NCBI RefSeq assembly: GCF_002220865.2 | Contig: NZ_NHRJ02000019.1 | Span: 1 to 64,000, forward strand | Source: Paenibacillus xerothermodurans | Lineage (GTDB): Bacteria; Bacillota; Bacilli; Paenibacillales; NBRC-103111 | Length of the DNA: 64,000 nt | Direction of reading: 5' to 3' | In this document: piece after piece, positions 1 through 11,933 of the stretch | Layout: every line of letters starts with the position of its first letter | How positions within the stretch are numbered: the first letter of the stretch is position 1 | Position numbers and translations under genes: made by a program | Notes under the pieces: generated by a model | Told to the model about the DNA's origin: nothing | Databases searched by the model: none | What the model saw: only the letters and a program-made list of their open reading frames with translations

Positions 1-99
1 CGCCGCTAATCTCACCCGAAGGTGAGATCCGCTCGACTTGCATGTATTAGGCACGCCGCCAGCGTTCGTCCTGAGCCAGGATCAAACTCTCCAATAAAT
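1..99 (-). rRNA. rrs: 16S ribosomal RNA, 5' end only (gene continues beyond the window)
   Basis: Read on the minus strand, the segment carries the universal 16S 5' sequence GAGTTTGATCCTGGCTCAG, then GACGAACGCTGGCGGCG and a V1 stem with a TTCG loop. The mature 5' end lies near base 99, by analogy with Bacillus 16S, which begins TTTATCGGAGAG. Only about the first hundred bases are in the window; the rest of the rrn operon lies to the left. A diverged copy of the same 5' region sits between argG and argH (49469-49577). Confidence 0.95.
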
Positions 100-243
100 T
101 GCTGCGTTAGCAGCGGTCTATCAGCTAAGCTTGTCTTAAGCTCAAAAAAACTTTTGAAAAACATCTGGCATTCAACTATCATTTGTTCAGTTTTCAAAGA
201 GCTTTCGTTACTCTTATGTCTCCGCTTGGGGTGACAAGAATAT

Positions 244-272
244 ATCCTATCATATCCGCGATGTAATTGCAA
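244..272 (-). promoter_or_regulatory. Candidate rrn promoter
   Basis: On the minus strand TTGCAA (267-272) is followed after 17 bases by TAGGAT (244-249), a plausible SigA promoter with a leader of about 140 bases before the 16S 5' end. The distance suits an rrn leader with antitermination and processing elements. The -10 is only a 4/6 match, so this is a candidate. No second upstream promoter was resolved. Confidence 0.45.
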
Positions 273-1134
273 CATCTTTTTTTCTGGGCTGCGAATCCAT
301 TTGGTTAGCTGGCAAACATTTGTTTTCGACCACCTCTGCGGCGACAAGAGATAATGTACCACAACCCGCATGCCCAATGCAAGTGACTTTTTTTTCTAGT
401 GCGAACAGTGTTCGATACTGCCCGCCCCAGCGCCATGTGCCCGCTCGCCCACTTAGATAACAGCCTCCCAGCAGGCTCAATCCCGTGAACACCGACACGT
501 TACTGTCCAAGTCCTGTGAAATTATCCGCACCCGGAAACGAATCCGATGCGACTTTATCCGTACGACCTCTACTGATATCGAAGCCTGATAAAGTACTTT
601 CCACCGTCGGCGCGCGGAAATGAGCGACAGGCGGGTTGCAGGTGCACGATTTCATTCAAACCACTGCAGCAGGCAGATGAGCATGGTCTGATCAAACAAG
701 TCATGCTCAAAGCATAGTATTACCTGATCATGCCGGTCATATTGCGCTAAATACATTTTCCTATGTCTCGGTCAGCTGCTGAAGCCTGCCGCTGGTGCCC
801 TCCATCGGCATAATAAGAGCGGCGAGCTGCACGAGCAGCGTCTCCGGTGGAGCCCGCAAAAATGGGTCCCTCATACAAAAACTCACGCCCACACCAAGGT
901 AAGTGGCTGAGCGATAGAGCATCACCTTGCCAAGGCGAGGGTCGCGGGTTCGATTCCCGTCTGCCGCTCGAAGACGCCACCTGCCTGCAGGATGCTAGCA
1001 ACTCTGTCTGCATTCACGATGTGCAACATTTTGTCCTTCCTATTGCGAAAAGCAGAGACGCCCGTGCAACGGCTGCCCCATGATTCGCAGTCGGTACATT
1101 GGGATGTGCAGGCCGCGGTAATGAATCGACAACA
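273..1134. other. Gene-poor stretch between rrn and ligA
   Basis: About 860 bases without a credible protein gene. Open frames here are short and lack ribosome binding sites. The only recognisable content is a degenerate tRNA-Gly at 897-971. Nothing else (terminator, second tRNA or IS end) could be supported between 300 and 890. Confidence 0.6.
897..971 (+). pseudogene. Decayed tRNA-Gly (GCC anticodon)
   Basis: Tracks the bacterial tRNA-Gly(GCC) layout along its full length: anticodon arm with loop TTGCCAA (927-933), intact T arm GCGGG/TTCGATT/CCCGT (944-960), and a recognisable D arm. Only 3 of 7 acceptor pairs form (AGGTAAG at 897-903 against CTGCCGC at 961-967). The D stem has a G-G mismatch, the anticodon stem an A-C mismatch, and the expected CCA end reads CGA. 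It is therefore most likely a relic. It lies opposite to the neighbouring 16S gene, whereas rrn-linked tRNAs are normally co-oriented. Its antisense reading creates a spurious reading frame. Confidence 0.75.
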
Positions 1135-3184
<2,050 letters not shown>

Positions 3185-3219
3185 TCATGATTACTGTCTT
3201 GTACTTCCCCGGCCGGCTG

Positions 3220-5559
3220 CTATTCGGCCTTTTGGATTGGCGCGAATTTCGCGAGCAGCCGTTTTACGCCCACCGGTGCAGGAAACGCGATCTGCAGCTC
3301 GGTGTCGTCGCCGCCGCCTTTAATGGCGACGACTGTGCCGGTGCCCCACTTGCCGTGGGCGACTTTATCGCCCATTTTGAACTCCGGCACCACGCGGGCG
3401 GCACCGCCGCCTGCACTTGCCGCGACCGGACGTGCTGCGCCGGACGGAGCCGAGCCCGCGCTTCCGCCTGCCGTGCGGAAGCTCACCGTTTTGCCGGCGG
3501 CAGGCGCCGCGGCTGAGCCGAAGCTGCCGCTGCTGCCGTAGCGGCCTTCGCGGCTGCCCCAGGCGCCAACGCCCGAGCGGCCGCCGATAATGCCGCCCGG
3601 CGAAGCGAGCTCTAGCAGCTCCTCGGGGATCTCCTTGAGGAACCGCGATGGAGCGTTCATGTTGGTGCGCCCGAACAGCGTACGCATTTTGGCGCAGGTG
3701 AGGTACAGCTGCTGTTCGGCGCGGGTAATCCCGACGTACGCCAGCCGACGCTCTTCCTCCAGTTCCTCATAATCGTTCGCCGCACGGCTGTGAGGAAATA
3801 CGCCTTCCTCCATGCCGACGATGAAGACGACCGGAAACTCAAGTCCTTTGGCACTGTGCATCGTCATGAGTACCACTGCATTGCTTGCATCGGCCGCCTC
3901 ATCACCGGCGCTGTTCATCGTGTCGATATCTGCGATCAACGCCAAGTCGGTGAGAAACGAGATGAGCGTTTTGTCTTCGTTACGTTTCTCGAAATCCAAC
4001 GTAACGGACAGAAACTCATCTATGTTTTCAAGCCGCGCGTTAGCCTCGATCGTTTTTTCACGCTGAAATTCTTCACGGTAACGGGTCATTTCAAGCATTT
4101 TCTCCGTTAGCTCGGTGACCGACAAATAATCCACCATCCGGTTGAGATTGTCGATCATATCCCGGAAATCGGCCAAAGCGTTCTTCGCCTTAGCTCCGAT
4201 CTCCATGGCGTCGACTTGCTCCAGCATGGAGAACAGCGATATTCCGCGCTGGGCGGCCGCTGCGGCCAACCGTTCAACCGTGGTGTCTCCAATGCCGCGC
4301 TTAGGAACATTGACGACCCTGACGAAGCTGATATCGTCATTCGGATTGGAAATGAGCCGGAGATAAGCGAGAATGTCCTTGATCTCTTTGCGGTCGTAGA
4401 ACTTGATGCCGCCCACGATTTGATACGGAATGTCCGATTTGATCAAAATTTCCTCTATTACCCGCGACTGTGCGTTCGTACGGTACAGGACGGCGTGCTC
4501 CTGATACCTTTTGCCGTTCGCTACATTTTTATTGATCTCGCCCGTAATGAAATACCCTTCCTCGTGCTCAGAGTCGGCCTGATATAAACGGATCTTGTCA
4601 CCTTCCCCTTTGCTCGTCCACAGGTTTTTCGCCTTCCGTCCGGCGTTGTTGGAAATGACTTTGTTAGCCGCATTGAGGATGTTGGAGGTAGAGCGGTAAT
4701 TTTGCTCTAACAGAATCGTAGTGGCGTTCGGATAATCCCGTTCAAAATTGAGAATATTGCTGATGTCCGCACCACGCCAACGGTAAATCGATTGATCGCT
4801 GTCGCCGACCACACAAATACGCTTGTGCTTATCAGCCAGCATCAGACAGAGCATATACTGCGCACGGTTCGTATCCTGATACTCATCGACGTGGATGTAC
4901 TGGAATTTATTTTGGTAGAACTCCAGCACTTCGGGCACTTCCTTAAAAAGCTGGATCGTCAACATGATCAGGTCGTCGAAGTCGAGGGAGTTGTTCTGTT
5001 TCAACTTCTTCTGGTACAGCTTGTATACTTTTGCCACGATACCGTCAAAGTAGTCGCCGATTTTATTCTCCACCATTTCGGGCGTTTTTAGTTCATTTTT
5101 CGCCGCGCCCATTGCTGCTTGCACCGCTTTCGGCTCAAACTTCTTCGTATCAATGTTGAGTTCCTTCATGCACGCCTTGATGACGGACAGTTGGTCGCCT
5201 GAGTCAAGAATGGTAAAGTTGGACGTAAATCCGATGCGAGAAATGTCTTTTCTCAGGATCCGTACGCACATCGAGTGAAACGTCGACACCCAAATATCAC
5301 GGCCGTTGGGGCCGACAAGTGTGCTCACGCGTTCCTGCATTTCACGTGCCGCTTTATTGGTAAAAGTGATTGCCAATATGCTCCACGGCGCCGCCTTTCT
5401 CGTAGCGATCAAATAGGCTATGCGGTGGGTAAGTACGCGGGTTTTGCCGCTGCCGGCCCCTGCCATGATCAAGAGCGGTCCGTCCACCGTTTGCACGGCT
5501 TTTTTCTGCGGCGGGTTTAAGGAATCTATGGAAGCAAACAAATCAATAGTTTCGTTCAT
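3220..5559 (-). CDS. pcrA: ATP-dependent DNA helicase PcrA (UvrD/Rep family)
   Basis: A 3'-5' superfamily 1A helicase acting in replication restart, plasmid rolling-circle replication and nucleotide excision repair. The Walker A motif AGAGSGKT lies at residues 33-40. It is followed by DEYQDTN (motif II), [14 protein letters not shown] (III), QNYRS (IV), [10 protein letters not shown] (V) and YVGITRAEQ (VI). At 779 residues it is slightly long. The excess is a Gly/Ser/Ala-rich linker of about 90 residues before the conserved C-terminal tudor-like segment ([17 protein letters not shown]), which in the family contacts RNA polymerase. The start has AAGGGA about 10 bases upstream. It sits between pcrB and ligA, all co-directional. 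Confidence 0.97.
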   Translation of the reverse strand: MNETIDLFASIDSLNPPQKKAVQTVDGPLLIMAGAGSGKTRVLTHRIAYLIATRKAAPWSILAITFTNKAAREMQERVSTLVGPNGRDIWVSTFHSMCVRILRKDISRIGFTSNFTILDSGDQLSVIKACMKELNIDTKKFEPKAVQAAMGAAKNELKTPEMVENKIGDYFDGIVAKVYKLYQKKLKQNNSLDFDDLIMLTIQLFKEVPEVLEFYQNKFQYIHVDEYQDTNRAQYMLCLMLADKHKRICVVGDSDQSIYRWRGADISNILNFERDYPNATTILLEQNYRSTSNILNAANKVISNNAGRKAKNLWTSKGEGDKIRLYQADSEHEEGYFITGEINKNVANGKRYQEHAVLYRTNAQSRVIEEILIKSDIPYQIVGGIKFYDRKEIKDILAYLRLISNPNDDISFVRVVNVPKRGIGDTTVERLAAAAAQRGISLFSMLEQVDAMEIGAKAKNALADFRDMIDNLNRMVDYLSVTELTEKMLEMTRYREEFQREKTIEANARLENIDEFLSVTLDFEKRNEDKTLISFLTDLALIADIDTMNSAGDEAADASNAVVLMTMHSAKGLEFPVVFIVGMEEGVFPHSRAANDYEELEEERRLAYVGITRAEQQLYLTCAKMRTLFGRTNMNAPSRFLKEIPEELLELASPGGIIGGRSGVGAWGSREGRYGSSGSFGSAAAPAAGKTVSFRTAGGSAGSAPSGAARPVAASAGGGAARVVPEFKMGDKVAHGKWGTGTVVAIKGGGDDTELQIAFPAPVGVKRLLAKFAPIQKAE

Positions 5560-5582
5560 AGTTATCGAATCCCTTCAATAAA

Positions 5583-5697
5583 ACGTTACGTTGCGTTCGC
5601 AGTCAAAAGTGACAATTATAAATACACGTTGCGTTCGTAGGAGTGAAAGTGGCAGAATGTCGAACAAAACATTACGCCCTTGGGAGTGAAAGGTTGC
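5583..5697. repeat. Short degenerate direct repeat between pcrB and pcrA
   Basis: The segment ACGTTGCGTTCG occurs twice (near 5588 and 5626). Each copy is followed by AG and a variant of GAGTGAAAGTG. A third, weaker copy ends in GGGAGTGAAAGG near 5690. The period is about 40-50 bases. No reading frame is present. Confidence 0.45.
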
Positions 5698-5797
5698 AAA
5701 TTAATGATGTCAATTTATGTTAAAGAGCGCAATTTTCGGGCAAATTTACGGGGTTAGATGTTTTCAGTGAAAATGTCGGGGGCGGGCGGGCAGCAGC

Positions 5798-6493
5798 CTA
5801 CTGCATGCCCTTTACTGCGTGCACAGTTGCCAGCGCTTGTTCAAACTGCTCATACAATGCGTTGCCGACAACCACGGTGTCAGCGGCTTGCGCCGCCGCC
5901 ATCGCCTTCTCAGGGCCATCGATTCCGCCGCCGTAAAACAGCCTCGCATCGCGCACGGTCTGCCTCGCACGGGAGACGATCTCCATGTCGCCAAATGTGC
6001 CGCTGTATTCAATATATACGATGGGACAACGAAACAGACGGTCGGCAAGGCGCGAATAAGCCTGCACGTCCTGCACGTCCAGCGCGGTGTCAGACTGTGT
6101 GATTCGTGCGGCAGTCGAGTGCTCATTTAGCATAATGTAGCCTTCGGTCACTACCTGTTCCCAATCTAAAACAGCTCCATATTCACGCAGCGCTTGCTGA
6201 TGATGGCCTACGATCCACTGCGGATCGCCGGCGTTCAACACAATCGGTATAAAAAACAAGTCGAAGCCCGGCACTATTGCCTCGCGTGTCGAAATTTCCA
6301 ATACGCAAGGCACTTCGTATCTGCGTATCCGGGCCAGCAAATCAACTGTATTATCAAAAGTGATTCCGGAGGAACCGCCGACGATAATTGCATCGGTGCC
6401 TGATAAGCACACGCGTTCCAAATGCTCGTCCGGCATTTCACGATCTGGATCGAGCTTAAAGACGTGCCTCCACTGCTTGATATCCGTTAACAA
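5798..6493 (-). CDS. pcrB: Heptaprenylglyceryl phosphate synthase PcrB
   Basis: A TIM-barrel prenyltransferase that joins heptaprenyl diphosphate to sn-glycerol-1-phosphate, making archaeal-type ether lipids in Bacillales. The 231-residue product is the usual size. It contains VGGSSGIT near residue 38, the YIEYSG segment, and the phosphate-binding FYGGGIDGPEKA near residue 185, all typical of the GGGP synthase family. The start is a TTG at 6493 with GGGAGG nine bases upstream. It is the first gene of pcrB-pcrA-ligA, separated from pcrA by 238 bases of repeat-containing DNA, so pcrA may also have its own promoter. Whether this strain uses heptaprenyl chains cannot be told from sequence. Confidence 0.95.
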   Translation of the reverse strand: MLTDIKQWRHVFKLDPDREMPDEHLERVCLSGTDAIIVGGSSGITFDNTVDLLARIRRYEVPCVLEISTREAIVPGFDLFFIPIVLNAGDPQWIVGHHQQALREYGAVLDWEQVVTEGYIMLNEHSTAARITQSDTALDVQDVQAYSRLADRLFRCPIVYIEYSGTFGDMEIVSRARQTVRDARLFYGGGIDGPEKAMAAAQAADTVVVGNALYEQFEQALATVHAVKGMQ

Positions 6494-6669
6494 CAGGCTG
6501 TGCCTCCCAGTAATACTTTGATGTTAAAAGTAGTCTCCAATTTTATCTCTTAAAATAAGTCTATGCCACCCTGCCCACCGTGTCAAATCGGTTTGGGCAT
6601 AGCTTCAGGCGGCAGTTTCCAAACATTTGTTCCCATGGTATCCGTAGGAAAAACAATCGTGCGCCAGCC

Positions 6670-8139
6670 TTAATAAGTGGTCAAACCAAGCCACTCTTGC
6701 AGCTCATATAGCATGCGTTTAACCCACACGGTTTCTTCGTGGTACGCTGCATAATCCAACGTGTACACAGCACCATCATTATTCCAAATTCGAGTGAAAT
6801 AATCTCTTAGCTCCTGAGCCACCCCGCTGTCGCCTGGGGCTGCAACAGCAAGATTGGTTTCCAGATTAAGATCATTCAAATTTCTCGCGGTAAAGTTCGC
6901 CGACCCGCCGCTGGCTATGATTCGGTCATTCTTATCAATGAAAAGCAGCTTGGTATGATATTGCTCTTTGGTAGTGTTGTACCACCGGATGTTAATGTTA
7001 CCGCCGGAGCTTTCCAGTAATTTTTGGGCTGCTGGCCGGTTTGGCAGTCCGATTTTGTCCCGGCCGAAGGCGTTCTGATTCGGATCCAGAATAAGACGGA
7101 CCTCGGCCCCCCTGCGGGATGCCTTGACAAGAGCGTCCAGAACCTTGGGTTCGGCCAAATAAAACATGCCCAACCATACCTTATCGCCCGCTTCCGCTTC
7201 GGCTAACGATGCGAGCACATGATCTCCAATCCTGCCCTCCGTCAGCAGGCGTACCTCAATGTTGCCTTCCTCTTGCCTTTCGGAGCTGTAGCGTGGCGAT
7301 TTTACAGTGCCTGATAGTACAGGCACCGCGGCCTCACTTGCGAGAGCATCGTTTATGATGTCCCCATTGACGGCGAAAGCGGCATTGGAATTGTATGCGC
7401 TGGCGTCATGCGCATTGGCGGAAGGTATGATGAGTATGTTTTCCGTGGCAATGACCTTCCGGTGATTGGCTTTCACGTTAAGCAGCTTCAAATACGACCG
7501 CAAGGTCACCGGCGGTGCTGTGTCCACCATCGGATTGGGCAGCCATCCTCCCTCAGGTTGGCCGAACCATTGAACGAACATACGCCACAAGCCCGAGTAG
7601 AGCGGAGTGGAATCCCGCAGCGGGTTGACATCACTGATGTAGGTTTGAATGCCCGCAGCCTTCAGCCGATCCAATTCAGGGGACCGGGCGGAGCCATAGA
7701 ATGTGTTAACTTCATCAGTGATCACAACAATATGCATGTCCGGATACTTCTGTTTTTGAGCAATCAGTTTATCCGCCAGCATACCGCTGAGCGGGGGATA
7801 CTGCTCCTTGTGATAGCTGTTGAATAAAAACATGTCAACGACGATAAACTGTTGCGCTTCTTCGACGGCGCGAAAAATACGTTCAAAGATCATTGATTGT
7901 TGCGTGGGATGAGTGGGATTTTTGTAGGTTAAATCGTATAAAAAATTAACGTCCTGCACATGGTGAACCGGCCCTTGCATAGAAAGGCCGGCGGGCAGAG
8001 GTTTGTGGGCATGGTAAGCGATGACCCCGCTGTACAGAATTACCAGCGCTAGCAACAGCAGGATAAATCGGCTGCGCCATGAATGCGGCTGCGGCATTTT
8101 GGGCCGCTTAGTGGTCGGTATACTCGATTGCGATGGCAT
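6670..8139 (-). CDS. Phospholipase D-like, membrane-anchored protein
   Basis: A 489-residue protein of the PLD superfamily (cardiolipin-synthase-like), which cleaves or transfers phosphodiester bonds. An N-terminal membrane helix (FILLLLALVILYSGVIAY) follows a basic leader, and the rest is predicted extracytoplasmic. Two HKD-type motifs are visible: HRKVIA at about residue 226, with a less complete remainder, and HTKLLFIDKN at about residue 395, followed by GGSANFT. The open frame extends to 8244. The ATG at 8139 is preferred because GGAGGGGTGAT lies directly upstream. Lone and monocistronic between pcrB and a repeat array. True cardiolipin synthases usually have two membrane helices, so a different phosphodiester substrate (lipid or wall polymer) is possible. 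Confidence 0.85.
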   Translation of the reverse strand: MPSQSSIPTTKRPKMPQPHSWRSRFILLLLALVILYSGVIAYHAHKPLPAGLSMQGPVHHVQDVNFLYDLTYKNPTHPTQQSMIFERIFRAVEEAQQFIVVDMFLFNSYHKEQYPPLSGMLADKLIAQKQKYPDMHIVVITDEVNTFYGSARSPELDRLKAAGIQTYISDVNPLRDSTPLYSGLWRMFVQWFGQPEGGWLPNPMVDTAPPVTLRSYLKLLNVKANHRKVIATENILIIPSANAHDASAYNSNAAFAVNGDIINDALASEAAVPVLSGTVKSPRYSSERQEEGNIEVRLLTEGRIGDHVLASLAEAEAGDKVWLGMFYLAEPKVLDALVKASRRGAEVRLILDPNQNAFGRDKIGLPNRPAAQKLLESSGGNINIRWYNTTKEQYHTKLLFIDKNDRIIASGGSANFTARNLNDLNLETNLAVAAPGDSGVAQELRDYFTRIWNNDGAVYTLDYAAYHEETVWVKRMLYELQEWLGLTTY

Positions 8140-8367
8140 GCAAGGATCACCCCTCCGGTGTACTAGCTTAATGTTAAATAACTCCGGAGCCCGGTTCTGA
8201 AACAAACGTTTAGGCCGGGAGATTATGGGAAACACCGGCCGCAACAGATTCTAGAGCCTGGCAATAGCAGCTTCCTATCGGTAAACCAGCAAAGCAAGAA
8301 GCATGCCATCCCAAGCTGATGACTGGACGGCAAGCTGCTGCGTAAGCCGCACTGCGCGCACAATAAC

Positions 8368-8590
8368 AAGCCTGGCCAGACACAAGTGCCGGTACGGATA
8401 AAAAGCCTGGCGAGGCACAAGTGCCGGACGATAAAAAGCCTGGCGAGACACAACTACCGGTACGATAGAAAGCCTGGCGAGGCACAAGTGCCGGTACGGA
8501 TAAAAAGCCTAGCGAGACACAAGTGCCGGTACGGCTAAAAAGCCTGGCGAGGCACAAGTGCCGGACGATAAAGCCTGGCGAGGCATAAAA
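8368..8590. repeat. Minisatellite: about 6.5 tandem copies of a 31-35 bp unit with internal hairpins
   Basis: Copies begin with AAGCCTGGC-like sequence at 8368, 8403, 8436, 8470, 8505, 8540 and 8571 (partial). The unit lengths are 35, 33, 34, 35, 35 and 31. Each unit contains GCCTGGCGAGGC and GGCACAAGTGCC, two overlapping inverted repeats that can form alternative hairpins. Frames through the array are out of phase and lack ribosome binding sites, so it is not coding. It occupies the 690-base gap between the PLD gene and the DUF4340 gene; the remainder (8140-8367 and 8591-8830) shows nothing else. Confidence 0.85.
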
Positions 8591-8830
8591 AGCTCGCACC
8601 CCCATGCAACGATGGGAACGCGAGCTGGTCCTGCCTGAGCAATTGTCACAGCTAGATTATAGAGTCTGCTATTAAATAAGCTAACAGTGCTGTCGCTAGC
8701 AAGGTCACAGGTCACCGCCGGTCAAAAAATTGCAGTCGCCGTATTCATTGCCTTGAAAAATTTTCAATACAACACTGCTATTAGGGTATAGTGCCAGGTA
8801 CTAACAGCCGCTGTCACATTACGTTAGCTG

Positions 8831-9811
8831 TTATGGTTGGGCCGGAGCAGGAGGTGCAGTTCCTCCTTGCGGCTGTGCGGCAGCAGGATCCGGCGGCGGC
8901 TGTTTCATTTTATCCGCCAACTCTTGGACCGTGGTGACCGGCAGGCTGTACGCCCACTGCCCGCCCTCTTGTGTAACCCACACTTGTTCCTGTTCAACCT
9001 TGCCGATATACGCGGTGGCAGACTGGTTACCCGAGGCATCTGCGGACTTCGTCTCGATGCGCAGCTCGGGAGCGTCCATTTTGATCTCCGCGGCTGGACG
9101 AGCCAATTTGGCTGTACTCATAGATTGAACCTTATCCAAGTATGTGCTTGCGTCGGTGCCCTTCAACGTTTGATCGCCCAGCTTCCACTCTGCATCATAG
9201 GATTTCTTGTCAACGTCTACTTTCGCGAGCGTCCACTTTTGCCCCTTCCACTCCACACTCAATTCACGCAGCTGTTCATAGTCGAGTTTAACAGGGCTTT
9301 TTTCCATAAAATCCAACGGTGCCCTGGCTAGAGGCTGAACTGCCATGTCGCTGACGGTAAACACTTCAGGCGAACCGCTGACCATCGCGTAACTCAATCC
9401 CTGAATGGCCACCGGCGAGCCCACGCTGAGTGTATGGGATGTCCCGTCGTTCATGGTTACGGTAAACTGCTTAGCCGGCTTATCCAAACCGAACTGCGCT
9501 AGATCCGATGGGTTTGCCTCGACAGTTTTATCCTTGCTCACATTGTTGAAGGATTCCACCCAACCGGATACGGCGAATTCGCTCAAGGGCAGAGGGGATG
9601 GCTTGGACATAGTCCATGAACCATCCTTGCGCTGTATCTCAACCTCACTGTCCGCAGTTTTAACAGAGTAACTAGCCACTTCATCTTTATTTACTTTGAC
9701 GAGGGACGCGGCCGGCTCGGTTTTCTCTTTAAAGAAGTCTTTGCTTGAGGCATACCAGAAGGCGCCAATACAAATAATGACCAATATCAGCGTCGGGATC
9801 AGCCGCTTCAT
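8831..9811 (-). CDS. DUF4340 protein of a Gld-type ABC transporter operon
   Basis: A 326-residue protein with one N-terminal membrane helix (LIPTLILVIICIGAFWYAS) and a long extracytoplasmic region. It resembles DUF4340 proteins that follow GldG in putative gliding-type ABC operons; their function is not known. The C-terminus is Pro/Gln/Ala-rich. The open frame begins at 9832, but the ATG at 9811 is chosen because GGAGGAGGAG lies six bases upstream. It overlaps the gldG-like stop codon as ATGA, indicating translational coupling. Last gene of a four-gene operon (13101 to 8831). Confidence 0.88.
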   Translation of the reverse strand: MKRLIPTLILVIICIGAFWYASSKDFFKEKTEPAASLVKVNKDEVASYSVKTADSEVEIQRKDGSWTMSKPSPLPLSEFAVSGWVESFNNVSKDKTVEANPSDLAQFGLDKPAKQFTVTMNDGTSHTLSVGSPVAIQGLSYAMVSGSPEVFTVSDMAVQPLARAPLDFMEKSPVKLDYEQLRELSVEWKGQKWTLAKVDVDKKSYDAEWKLGDQTLKGTDASTYLDKVQSMSTAKLARPAAEIKMDAPELRIETKSADASGNQSATAYIGKVEQEQVWVTQEGGQWAYSLPVTTVQELADKMKQPPPDPAAAQPQGGTAPPAPAQP

Positions 9812-11196
9812 CCTTGTCTCCTCCTCCACCAAATGGTACCGCCGACGAGCAGGAAGAGTAATGGGAATAACAACACAGTGCCATAGAAAATTGTGTTAGC
9901 TTGGCTTCCTGTGATCATAGCTTGTTGAATCGCATCACCCTCACGCGGACGGATTGTCACTTGATCCTTTTGCTCCTGCAGCCAGCCGACACTGTTAAGC
10001 GCAAAGTCGCGATTGCCCTGCTGCTGAATTACGTTGTCGACCAGGAACGAGGAACCCCCGAGCACGACGGCCTTCGGCTTCTTCTCTTTGGTTTCGACCA
10101 CATAGCCCAGGCTAAGCGGACCCTTGATATCTTTGTCGTCCCGGGTTGTCCGGTTCTTGGTCAAGGCATCGATGTCCGTTTCCCCATAGGCATTCTCTGT
10201 AGATCTTAAAATCAATGTAGCCGGATAATCAGGCACAGGCTGATCGGAGCCAAGAGCAACCGCCAGATTCATCATGGTCAGCAAATTGTAATTTTGCAGC
10301 TTCTCCGTGATCGCATGCGGACCATACTCAGGAATGATCGTGAGCGGATCGAACAGTTGGCTCTGTTTTGGCTCGATCGCCACTGCATGCTGATCCTGAA
10401 TACCGTACTGCGCCAACAAACCGTCGATGTTCTTCCACTGGGTCGCCATGTCCTTGTGAAAACCGAGTGCTACGTACAATTTGCCTTGGCCAGCGAGATA
10501 CTGCTTGATAAGTTCGTTTTCCTTGTCGCTAATATCGTTCTGTGGGCCAATGATAAACAATATTTCCGCATCGTCCGGGATGTTGCCTTCACGCAGCAGA
10601 TTTAAGTCCTTCACCTCATAGTTTTCACCTTCAAGCCCGCTCCGCCATATATTCATCTGATTGAGAGGAATCTCGTTATGTCCGGACAGGAAGTATACCT
10701 TGCTTTTTTCCTTGGCATTAAGGTTTACTAGCGCCTGGGTCAGCTTTTCTTCTCCGCTGAATTGATATTGCCCCTGCTCCTGGCCGGGAATGAACATTTC
10801 GACATAGTACAATGTCTTCTTCTGTTCACCGCTTTCGACCACGAGAGTCCCGGACGGATCGACCTCATACTGTTTGGCCATAGCAGGCTGCTGCACGATG
10901 TCGTAGCTGTCAAACACTATGTTGCCGTTATGTTTTTTGTACTCCTGCACCAGCTCATCAACCTGGCGTTTGATGTAGGGGTCTGTCTGATCGCTAGTCA
11001 GTGATATGATGCGAACATCTTTATCAAGCGCCTGTAGTGTTTGCGTTGTTTTTTCGGATAAAGTAAATTTATTGTTTTGGGTTAAATCGACCTGCAGATT
11101 TTTGGTGGAGTTCAGAAAAATCGTCAGGACGATGAAAATGCCGATGACCGCCAGAGATAATACGACGGCATTCGTTCCGCGGATCCACTTGTTCAC
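9808..11196 (-). CDS. gldG: GldG-family ABC transporter auxiliary protein
   Basis: A 462-residue protein with membrane helices at both ends (VVLSLAVIGIFIVLTIFL near residue 12; FYGTVLLFPLLFLLVGGTIWW at the C-terminus) and a large outward-facing domain between. This layout and the IVFDSYDIVQ and YFLSGHNE segments match GldG-type proteins, which in Bacteroidetes gliding loci accompany GldF and GldA. In Firmicutes they occur in uncharacterised ABC-2 exporters without gliding. Starts at GTG with AAGGAGG nine bases upstream. It follows the permease by 23 bases and overlaps the DUF4340 gene by four. Substrate unknown. Confidence 0.88.
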   Translation of the reverse strand: MNKWIRGTNAVVLSLAVIGIFIVLTIFLNSTKNLQVDLTQNNKFTLSEKTTQTLQALDKDVRIISLTSDQTDPYIKRQVDELVQEYKKHNGNIVFDSYDIVQQPAMAKQYEVDPSGTLVVESGEQKKTLYYVEMFIPGQEQGQYQFSGEEKLTQALVNLNAKEKSKVYFLSGHNEIPLNQMNIWRSGLEGENYEVKDLNLLREGNIPDDAEILFIIGPQNDISDKENELIKQYLAGQGKLYVALGFHKDMATQWKNIDGLLAQYGIQDQHAVAIEPKQSQLFDPLTIIPEYGPHAITEKLQNYNLLTMMNLAVALGSDQPVPDYPATLILRSTENAYGETDIDALTKNRTTRDDKDIKGPLSLGYVVETKEKKPKAVVLGGSSFLVDNVIQQQGNRDFALNSVGWLQEQKDQVTIRPREGDAIQQAMITGSQANTIFYGTVLLFPLLFLLVGGTIWWRRRQG

Positions 11197-11219
11197 TGTT
11201 TCTTTCCTCCTTCGAGTGT

Positions 11220-11933
11220 TTATCTCCAGCGTTTTCGTTCCAGCGCTTGGATGCTCAGCACGATAAACACCAAGATCAGCGTCACATAAAACAGAATGTC
11301 GGCGAAATCGAGCACACCCTTCTGTAAATCGCCGCTTCGGCTGACTATGGAGAAAGTGCCAAGATAATCTTTGATTTTGCCGCCTACGCTGTCACCCAGC
11401 CATTCAATCGTCCAGAACAGCAGCAGGATCGCAAACGCAATAATCCCTGACACCATCTGATGCGCGGACAGTGAAGATGCGAACAAGCCGACGGCCATCA
11501 TTGTTGCGCCAACCAGGAACATGCTTAGGAAGGACAGCCAGAGAACAGGTTGGTCCAGCGGACCGTAGGCGCTCATGATCAACGGATACAGCAGGCAGCC
11601 CCCGACAAGAAGCAACTGCACGGTCAATGCCGCCAAGTATTTGCCGACAATGATTTCGGTGATGCTGACCGGTGATGTGAGCAGCAGTTCATCCGTGCCG
11701 TGGCGCAGCTCATCGGACATAAGCCGCATTGTTAGCAACGGAATAATAAGGAGAAACACGAAAGTGACTGTTCCCACCACGGGCCGAATATCGATAATGT
11801 TGGGCGGATATAAAAAGTTGACGCTGAAAAAATACCCTGAAATCAGGAAAAAGAAAGCGAACGCCGCGTACGCGGTGGGTGAATAGAAGTACATTTGCAG
11901 CTCTTTTTTGCAAATCGCCCATGTTCTACGCAT
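11220..11933 (-). CDS. gldF: ABC-2 type permease (GldF-like)
   Basis: Integral membrane subunit of an ABC exporter, 237 residues with six predicted helices, for example AYAAFAFFFLISGYFFSVNF near residue 17. The motif RLMSDELRHGTDELLLTSP is typical of GldF and NosY-like ABC-2 permeases. It overlaps the ATPase gene by eight bases (11926-11933) and is followed closely by the GldG-like gene, so the three are one transport unit. Assignment to the ABC-2 family is firm. The substrate is unknown. Confidence 0.92.
   Translation of the reverse strand: MRRTWAICKKELQMYFYSPTAYAAFAFFFLISGYFFSVNFLYPPNIIDIRPVVGTVTFVFLLIIPLLTMRLMSDELRHGTDELLLTSPVSITEIIVGKYLAALTVQLLLVGGCLLYPLIMSAYGPLDQPVLWLSFLSMFLVGATMMAVGLFASSLSAHQMVSGIIAFAILLLFWTIEWLGDSVGGKIKDYLGTFSIVSRSGDLQKGVLDFADILFYVTLILVFIVLSIQALERKRWR

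Noticed and set aside
8368-8590. CRISPR array
   Set aside because: Copies are contiguous without unique spacers and differ in length; no cas genes are present.
8210-8715. Overlapping minus-strand frames across the 8.4-kb repeats
   Set aside because: They read through tandem repeats of lengths not divisible by three, have no ribosome binding site and no conserved domain.
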